Assembly: GCA_000310025.1 (NCBI GenBank)
Contig: FN649739.1
Span: 655,510-719,509, forward strand
Length of the DNA stretch: 64,000 bases
Reading direction: 5' to 3'
Source: Ectocarpus siliculosus
Lineage: Eukaryota; Sar; Phaeophyceae; Ectocarpales; Ectocarpaceae
In this document: positions 57,849-64,000 of the stretch, piece after piece
Layout of the letters: each line of letters opens with the position of its first letter
Numbering within the stretch: the first letter of the stretch is position 1
Program-made: the position numbers and the translations under genes
The notes under the pieces: generated by a model
What the model was told of the DNA's origin: nothing
What the model saw: only the letters and a program-made list of their open reading frames with translations
Database searches by the model: none

Positions 57849-60800
57849 GTGAGAAGTGTCAATGACATTCACTCTCTCTTCCTTTTCTCTTCTTCGTTGT
57901 CTTTCGTTATTTCATCCCTCTGTGGCCGGGGTAGATCGTCTGTATCCCGGGTATTTGCCATTTTTCCCTGAGTTGTTTTCGTTTTTTCTCTTTGTTTGGG
58001 TAGTAGAAAACAAATCGCGCCTTGGAGGATTTTTCTGGTGGCCACTTTCATTTTGTTTTGAACGTGCACCCCCCCTTTGGGGGCAGTTGGCTTGTGACCA
58101 CGGAAGGCGTCCGCGTCAGTTGTACCGGTACGGACATTAGCAGGTGCTGAGCGGAGATCGAAACGGTTTTCAATGTGAAGACAACCACAACAACAACAAC
58201 AACAACAACAACTAACAGCCAACTTTGGGTGGCACATGCATTGGTGTTCCGTAGCAACAGGCCGATTCGCCAGAGGCCCAACCCTACTGTGCAGCGAGTG
58301 GTTACAACAAACACTACGAATTGACGTTTATCGTTTGTTCCTCAGAGGATAATTGTGCTTACCGTAACGCATGGATAGCCGCTCCTGTGGCAGTCATTAA
58401 AAACATTCGGACAAGGTGGCCAGAGGCGGCGCTTGAACACGCAGTAGTGAAACCTCTAGGCCCGGCATACCACGCAGAACACCGGAAACTTTCAATATAG
58501 GGCCATGCCATGAACTGTTTGAAGCAATGACACCCCAAGAGCCACAGTTAGCAAGACAACATGAGGGAAGCTTGCGCTGGACCCATCGTGTTCCAATGAT
58601 TTCTTCGCAAGTTGATTCGGCCGCCACATCTGCTGTAAGCCGCTTACCAATGCCCATCTACAGGAAGGATTGCCTCATGAACGAATCACGAGATGCCGTT
58701 CCGTACTCCCTACACCTCTGTGCTTGAGTCTGTCGTAACCGTCCTCCGACTTCGCCTTGACAAAACGCCTACAATAAACTGCTGTTGTTTCCATTCGTAT
58801 TTGTAGACTGCCCTTCTTCTGGGGACGCATGCGAATCAGGGGAATCCTGCTCTCCTGGCACCGATGGCTTCACCTGTACAGCTGGTAAGTCGGTAACAAT
58901 TTTGGAGAGAGCAATTACGAAGCCTCTGTGACGCGCAAATGGGCTAGGAGAACAGATGACGAGCTTTTGTCCGGGGCGGCCAAAATCGAAACAAGGTCCC
59001 ACTTTCGCCCACTCACAGGCCTTGGTTGACGTGTCGGGAGCAAGACTTGTTCTGGGGCCACGCTCAAGCCGAGTAGTATCCATTGGTTTCATGAAATCTC
59101 AGCGACCAAATTCTCGAGCTAAGGACATCCTCGAGCTCACACGCATACAAACTCACTCAGGAACCCTGTCGCCCCCAATACCGCTCGGCTCTTGATATTC
59201 CCGGTGGCAACGCCAGTACCGAACTCGTGCTTGGACCCAGAGAATGACCTCTACGGATGCGAGGCTGGCAATACCCAAATGTGAGATGACGGGTCGAAGA
59301 ATCATGCAGCCTGTGTAGAGTGTAAAGTATATCGAGTGATATCCACAGAAATTGCACGGGTAGGCCGTGTACTGCAAAACCATCTAAATCGATATTTGCG
59401 AATGCTTCAAGGTCAACGGCGACCAACATTAAATTGATAGATATTCACCCACACACATTCCTAGGCAGGAACATGGAGGCCCTTCAACACTCCCTGGCAG
59501 CATTGCCGTTTGAAGAGGCTGCCCACCAAAATACCAATGCGAACGCTTTTCCGTTCTTGAGACACTAGTGCATGTGAATGATGCGATATTGCTCTGGATC
59601 TTCACGCTTCCACAGCTATCTCGACAACTGCGAAATCGGGGACGAAGATTTGGAGGACCTCGCGAAATGTTTCGATAACGCTGGACGCTCATCGGTCACC
59701 GTCATGTAAGGCATTTAGATGAAGCACATTGCGATGCCGACGGTTTGGTGCCGAAGTCACGGACCACAATGTATGGGTAGGATATGATCCTCCACTACCC
59801 TGAACCATCTCAGCGGATTCGGTACTTCATGCTTTCCCGGGGGCTGCTCAGCAGCATGGTAAAAAACAACTGTGCAATGGGAATTCCTCGTATACCTTGC
59901 TCGCAAAAGACCGTCCGACCCTGCAAAGCCTGAAATTTAACAATGCACACCTGTGTAAAGCACTCGTTCATCGCTGTTAGAACGGTTCCAATCTGTCGGC
60001 TTGACCTGAAAAACATCGTTTTCGTAATCTCCGATGCGATCCAACGATATTCGCCTGCGTCTCGTTCCGAGGTGAGTATGGTATATGGCGTGTGGGCCTA
60101 GGGGTAAAAGACGAACACGATTCGGCGAAGATCGCGCTCACTCCCCGCACGACGGGAACTACCCCACCACGAAACTTTGTGGGACGTGTGTTTGGCGATC
60201 GTTGACGGTTCGCGTGTTGTTGTGGTGTCGCACCAGCAATGTAGGGTGTCTCTGGGTGACAAAGACTGTGTTGCCGTTGACTACTGTATTTTCTAAACTC
60301 GTACCGTCGGTACTCCCGGTTTCGCGTCTGCTCTGCGCGGTGCAAATCAGCGAGGTGCACAGCAACGAGCTCACGTCGCTCCCCGTGGGGCTTTTCGACG
60401 GTCTGGACACTCTTCAGCCTCCTGTGAGTTGTGTGACGCCTCGACTTTCTCTCTGCGCCACTCACCCCCCTGAGCTGCAGCACGCACCCTGTTAGTTCGA
60501 GAGTATCGGTGCGAGCACGGCATGGAGTGGACTAGGAGAACGAATACGTCAAATGCCCGTTCTTGTAACCCACGCTCATTTGCCACAACTCGAAAAGCTT
60601 TTGCTGATGTTGAATGTGTGTTTGGCGATCGCTCAAGGCTACGCACTGTTCCGGTGTCGCACCAGCCTTGTTCGGCCTCTCGGTGACCAAAACAAACATT
60701 GCCGTTGGTATCATCTTTTCTGAACGCGTACCCTCGTCATTCTCCGTTTGGCGTCTGCTCTGTGCGACACACATCAGCTCCCTTCATGCCAACCAGTTCA

Positions 60801-63781
60801 CTTCGCTCCCCGCGGAGCTTTTCGATGGTCTGGATCAGCTGCAAATTCTGTGAGTTGTGTGATGCCTCCTCTTCCTCGGTGCGCAAACCATTCACATGAG
60901 TTACAGAACGCAACCTGTTTGTCTGAGAGTACTCTCGTAGGGTATGGTGGTCGCCCGCTCCTGGGAAGGCACTGCCACCGGGGTTAATCCACTTTCGGAA
61001 GGAAACGCGTCAAGTGTGTCCATTGACGTTCCGAGTCCGTCAGGTGAAATCGTCTGGAACTTGATGCACTACATAGTTGGTGTGTGCTTTACCAACCCTC
61101 TGCATGAAAAGGTTGTCGAACAAGTTGGAAGAGTTGTGGTTCATAATTCTTGCGGTTTCGCTTGGTTGAGTCCCAGCCCACGAACGTTGAAGTATGTTCT
61201 CGTGATATGTGTGTCAATGGTGCAGCGACGGGTTTGGCGCCCATGAGCAGTAGAACGAGTAGACAAAGAGAGGATTCTTGGCTCAAAAGGGTTGTGGAGA
61301 AGCCCTCGATCGAAGCAAGCGTCTTCGAAGTTTTCGACTGAATGTGACAGTGTGCAAGAGTACGAGCTTGCGCGAAACTCCTAGGCAGCCTCCTCGTTCC
61401 AGTGGGTGCCAACGGTCACTTTTTCTTTCGCGTCTAGGCACTATGAATTTGTTAAGAGTGAACGAAAGAGGCCACTCTTGCAGTAGGCTGATGGCATGAC
61501 CGCCAATTTATTTCCTGTTGCCTTTCCGCTCTCGAACTCCTCAGGCACCTTCTAGGAAACAATTTGACGACCCTTCCATCAGGCCTGTTCGATGGACTAC
61601 ATGCTCTCAGTGTTCTATCGCTCAGCGAGAACGCCCTTGTGGCGCTTCCCGCTGGTATATTCGACGACCTGGGCTCCTTGCAGGCCCTGTAAGTGTAGTG
61701 TGTAGTTTGGTTGTAGGACGACATTGCGACTGCCTGTGTATGAATATGGAACGAGGTCTCGATTGCGACGGGAAATGGTGAAATTGTTCCTAGCTCGCAC
61801 TCTTTGCTATGCCATAGCACGTATGCCGGGACATGCACCATGCCTAGTTTGCGGCAGTGAGGCAGTATTGAAATTCACGCCGAAACGTTTCACGAAGCGG
61901 TCACCTGATTGTGACTGCAGGTCCGAGAGCGACGAATCAAGAAATCTACCCGAACAGTCGTCATTCACCAGCCTTTTTCAACTTCGCCAAGCAGTCAACA
62001 GCACACGCAAACAGAAGAAAATACGAGACGTGATATGTATTAGAAGCTCGGGGGTGGTGCAACGTTGTGTAGTTCCGGAACATTGTATGCAGCGAAAATG
62101 AAACGTGTCCGAAACAACAAGCACAACAAGCACTCCCCTTCGCTGCGCCGGCTCCTCTATGTAACACCTTCAGGTACCTGCAACATAACTCGCTTTCCAT
62201 GCTACGGGTTGGGCTATTCGACGACTTGGAGTCGCTTACGCAGTTGTGAGTGCACGGCCCAAATGGATGTCATCAAACGCCCTGTTGACAAGAGCCCGAC
62301 GATGGCTTTTCCAGGTAGCGCTGGTTGTTGTGGAGTACATGCAACAAGGTTCTAGGTGTTGTGTAGTCATCAAAGGCCTCAAATAGGGTTCAGTTCTAAC
62401 GAACCGCAAAGCTTGCTTGTAGCGCTAATCATTCTTTAAACCACGGCAAAGTTTGTTGTTTGTCTTACTGTGGTCGTGGCGGGACTGAGAATGATCTTGT
62501 GATCAAAAGCACATGTGGAAAACAGTGTAGTTCCCGTTGTTTTCATCTCTCCCAACAGCCTATAGTCTATTCTTTCGATCTGGGCGACAGCAGTGTTGAT
62601 TTCATCGGCACTGGCAGTTTGTGCCTCGGGTGGAGCTTCAACGTTGGGGCGATACGTTTTAGACGACGTACACGCAATCTCGCAGATCGAGGCATAACTT
62701 CGACCATGTTGTAGACAACTTATCCACGACCGTCCAGATTCCGTGAAAGCGTTTGCGTATTCATGGAGTTCGCTACCCGGTCTCTGGCATGTACTTGCTC
62801 TTCTGCTCCATGCAGGAGATTAGAAGATAACGACGATTTACAGGTCATAGTGTGTTCCACCGTGCGGCAAGAACACTCATCTCGATAATATCCACCTGGT
62901 ATTGGCAGAGTGCTCTGTACTTCGGAACGTCTGCACTCGAATGCAGCTGGGGCTAGCTGCTGTGTATGATGCAAACTATGTTCCACAGTGCCAGTCCGAG
63001 GGGCACCGCAAAGCCAGACGAACGAGACAGAGTGCTCCTGGAGCAACACTAGCGAGTGGAACCACCAATGTTGGCAATACGTTATGCAAGCAGGATTTGC
63101 CAGCAGAATTTGCAGAGCCTACAGATAGTAAGAACAAGCCGATGCTTCTGAACCTTGTCGACACGGAGAGCCACAGGAACTCAAGGTTGCTCTTTCTCCG
63201 CCGCTGTTGCCAAATCGTTCCTTCTAAACACTGCGCTGTCCACGGCAGCAATCTGAGCGAAAACGAAGACCTTCAATGCGTCCCGTCAATGGGTAAGCTA
63301 TGCTGACTCTGTGTTCACCGTGATTGACCCTAAATTAATAGTTTTCCCAGGCGGTAGGCGCCAGTGGAATCTACGTGTAACTACTCTGTGTGAAGTAGAA
63401 TGCGGCACTTGTTCCTCTGTGACCGTATTCTTTGAAGATATCGTATTCGTTGCGATACGCACACGACCCTCACACAAGTGTCACCAACCTGGAACAATCC
63501 TGAACGCTCGGTGAAGGAGAGGAAGAGTGGTCATACCTGCAAAAGCAAGCTGGCCTACCACGCATCTTTCACGGTCTGTTGACGTGAGGTTGTTTCAAAA
63601 TCATGTCGAGGCTATAATATGTACGCTAGTATCATGGTGCCCAGCTTCGTTGGTACCCGAGAATGCAATGGAAAGGCACGAGAGCAACTCGCCGAGCTAC
63701 TCTCTCGCTGTTCCAGGCCCTCCAATTATTTGGGGTCTGCATGGTCCCTCCCGGAAGGATTTGGCGATGGCGACACGTGTG
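52365..63781 (+). CDS. Second LRR exon array of the same family, partial; possibly a pseudogene
   Basis: Two tandem modules (52365-57848 and 58807-63781) follow copy B of the 5' block. They use the same exon types and mostly the same phases as the first gene. The array ends with a B2 exon at 63717-63781, so an E exon and more would be expected beyond the window. Coding integrity is doubtful: LRR exons at 53486 and 60351 carry a net +1 base relative to the family length, the D donor at 52860 is GTATTA rather than GTAAGG, and the last C exon is recombinant. Alternatives are a gene using only part of these exons, or a silent reservoir of exons. Confidence 0.5.
54180..54615 (+). repeat. Intron block shared by both modules of the second array (copy 1)
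   Basis: Aligns with 61010-61390: TTGGTGTGTGCTTT, GCGATTTCGCTAGGATGAG or its variant, CCACGAACGTT, GGCGCAGCGACGGG or its variant, AGCAGAACGAGTAG or its variant, and CGCGAAACT or its variant occur in the same order. It is intronic and marks the extent of the ~6.9-kb duplication. Confidence 0.7.
55290..55640 (+). repeat. Pyrimidine-rich low-complexity stretch
   Basis: A C10 run near 55300 is followed by T-rich text with CTCTTTTT phrases (55470-55590). It directly precedes the SINE-like copy; a similar T-rich run precedes the third copy at 57866-57995. It could be part of a longer element or an unrelated polypyrimidine tract. Confidence 0.5.
55651..55935 (+). mobile_element. SINE-like retroelement with (CAA)n tail, plus orientation
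   Basis: Matches the reverse complement of 19012-19305 over nearly its full length, from CCCATGATAGATAGTGACTC to GTGAAGACAACAACAACAA. It lies in the long intron between the second LRR and the double-LRR exon. The tail is ten or more triplets, followed by unrelated TTAAGAAACATTTG. Confidence 0.65.
57449..57472 (+). repeat. AT dinucleotide repeat
   Basis: An uninterrupted ATATAT run in the intron after the C exon. The equivalent intron of the first gene (16284-16671) lacks it. Confidence 0.85.
57990..58212 (+). mobile_element. Diverged SINE-like copy with (AAC)n tail
   Basis: Shares GTGACCACGG, TACGGACAT, GAGATCGAAACGG or its variant, and the ending CAATGTGAAGACAACCACAA with the copies at 19012 and 55651, but differs at many sites. 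It splits an otherwise alignable B-to-E intron: the phrase ACTTTGGGTGG resumes right after the tail, and the uninterrupted form is at 32395. Confidence 0.55.
58807..63781 (+). CDS. Second array, module B, with recombinant end
   Basis: Exons: E 58807-58884 (78 bp, two codons shorter than usual; CPSSGDACESGESCSPGT), F 59217-59280, D 59616-59705, LRR 60351-60423 (73 bp, frame-breaking), LRR 60778-60849, double LRR 61545-61688, LRR 62174-62245, truncated C 62816-62843, second C 63249-63292 (44 bp), B2 63717-63781. It repeats module A at about 6.85-kb offset over F, D and the first LRRs. The start of the C exon is subtype 1 but stops after LEDNDDLQ; the following sequence and the next C and B exons are subtype 2. 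Frame continuity from D to B2 is not achieved with the family exon borders. Confidence 0.55.
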
Positions 63782-64000
63782 GTGAGTGCCAAACTTCTTC
63801 CCTTATTCGAAGGCGAATCTGGGGTGTAGTGCTACAGAAGGCAATGCCGCACGACGAAACGATCAGTGAAGATTGACCAAGCACTGCGTGCCTCTACGAC
63901 CGCTCGAACATATCTACTCTCCGTTGTTGCAGCATGTGATATGTGATTATTGGAAACCGAGAAAATCATTTCGCGTGGAGGCTGGTTTCTCGCAACGTCG
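63782..64000 (+). other. Intron after the last B2 exon, running off the window
   Basis: Aligns with the introns after the other B2 exons (22687 and 37540): GCCGCACGACGAAA(C/A)GATCAG near 63845, CCGTTGTTGCAG near 63921 and GAAAATCATT near 63968. This implies that an E exon and further coding sequence follow beyond the right edge. Confidence 0.55.

Noticed and set aside
21-64000. tRNA or rRNA genes
   Set aside because: No cloverleaf-like or conserved rRNA segments were noticed on either strand; a dedicated scan was not possible.

Overview
The window reads as nuclear DNA of a multicellular stramenopile, most probably a brown alga of the Ectocarpus type. The grounds are: very short exons separated by introns of about 300-1300 bp with GT(A/G)AG(T/C) donors; leucine-rich repeats (LRRs) encoded one per 72-bp exon; WSC domains; and several transposon classes. 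No bacterial operon, rRNA or tRNA was seen. Species assignment is inference.

Layout. 1-5956 (minus strand): a tyrosine-recombinase (DIRS-order) retrotransposon running off the left edge, with gag-like, reverse transcriptase/RNase H and recombinase reading frames. 6320-9477: a young, apparently non-coding LTR element with near-identical 300-bp LTRs and a perfect 5-bp target duplication. 9515-12060: copy A of a ~2.5-kb dispersed block; copy B lies at 49215-52275. Each copy stands directly upstream of an LRR exon array, so the block probably carries the 5' end of each gene.

12641-44754 (plus): a very long LRR-WSC gene that I could assemble exon by exon. Four modules follow one another. Each is built from cysteine-rich cap exons (types E, F, D), a run of one-LRR exons, and closing cap exons (types C, B). 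After the fourth module a last E exon joins nine exons encoding four WSC domains and a stop codon. All 52 exons keep compatible splice phases (LRR 2-2, C 2-2, B 2-1, E 1-1, F 1-2, D 2-2, WSC 0-0). They sum to 4198 nt, one continuous frame of about 1398 residues after the incomplete first codon. Modules 1+2 and 3+4 are a ~15.6-kb tandem duplication. The first exon(s), with start codon and any signal peptide, were not identified; no kinase, GTPase or membrane segment is visible before the stop. The product is probably a secreted or wall-associated recognition or adhesion protein.

44755-49215: intergenic, with tandem repeats, a palindromic MITE-like element and one doubtful orphan exon. 52365-63781 (plus, probably continuing past the right edge): a second array of the same family, itself a ~6.9-kb tandem duplication. 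It has two-LRR exons, a frame-shifted LRR exon in both copies and a recombinant cap exon, so it may be a decaying or exon-donor copy. A solo LTR and SINE-like insertions sit inside the introns.

All exon calls come from reading the sequence (splice sites, frame, paralogue comparison). No expression or database evidence was available.
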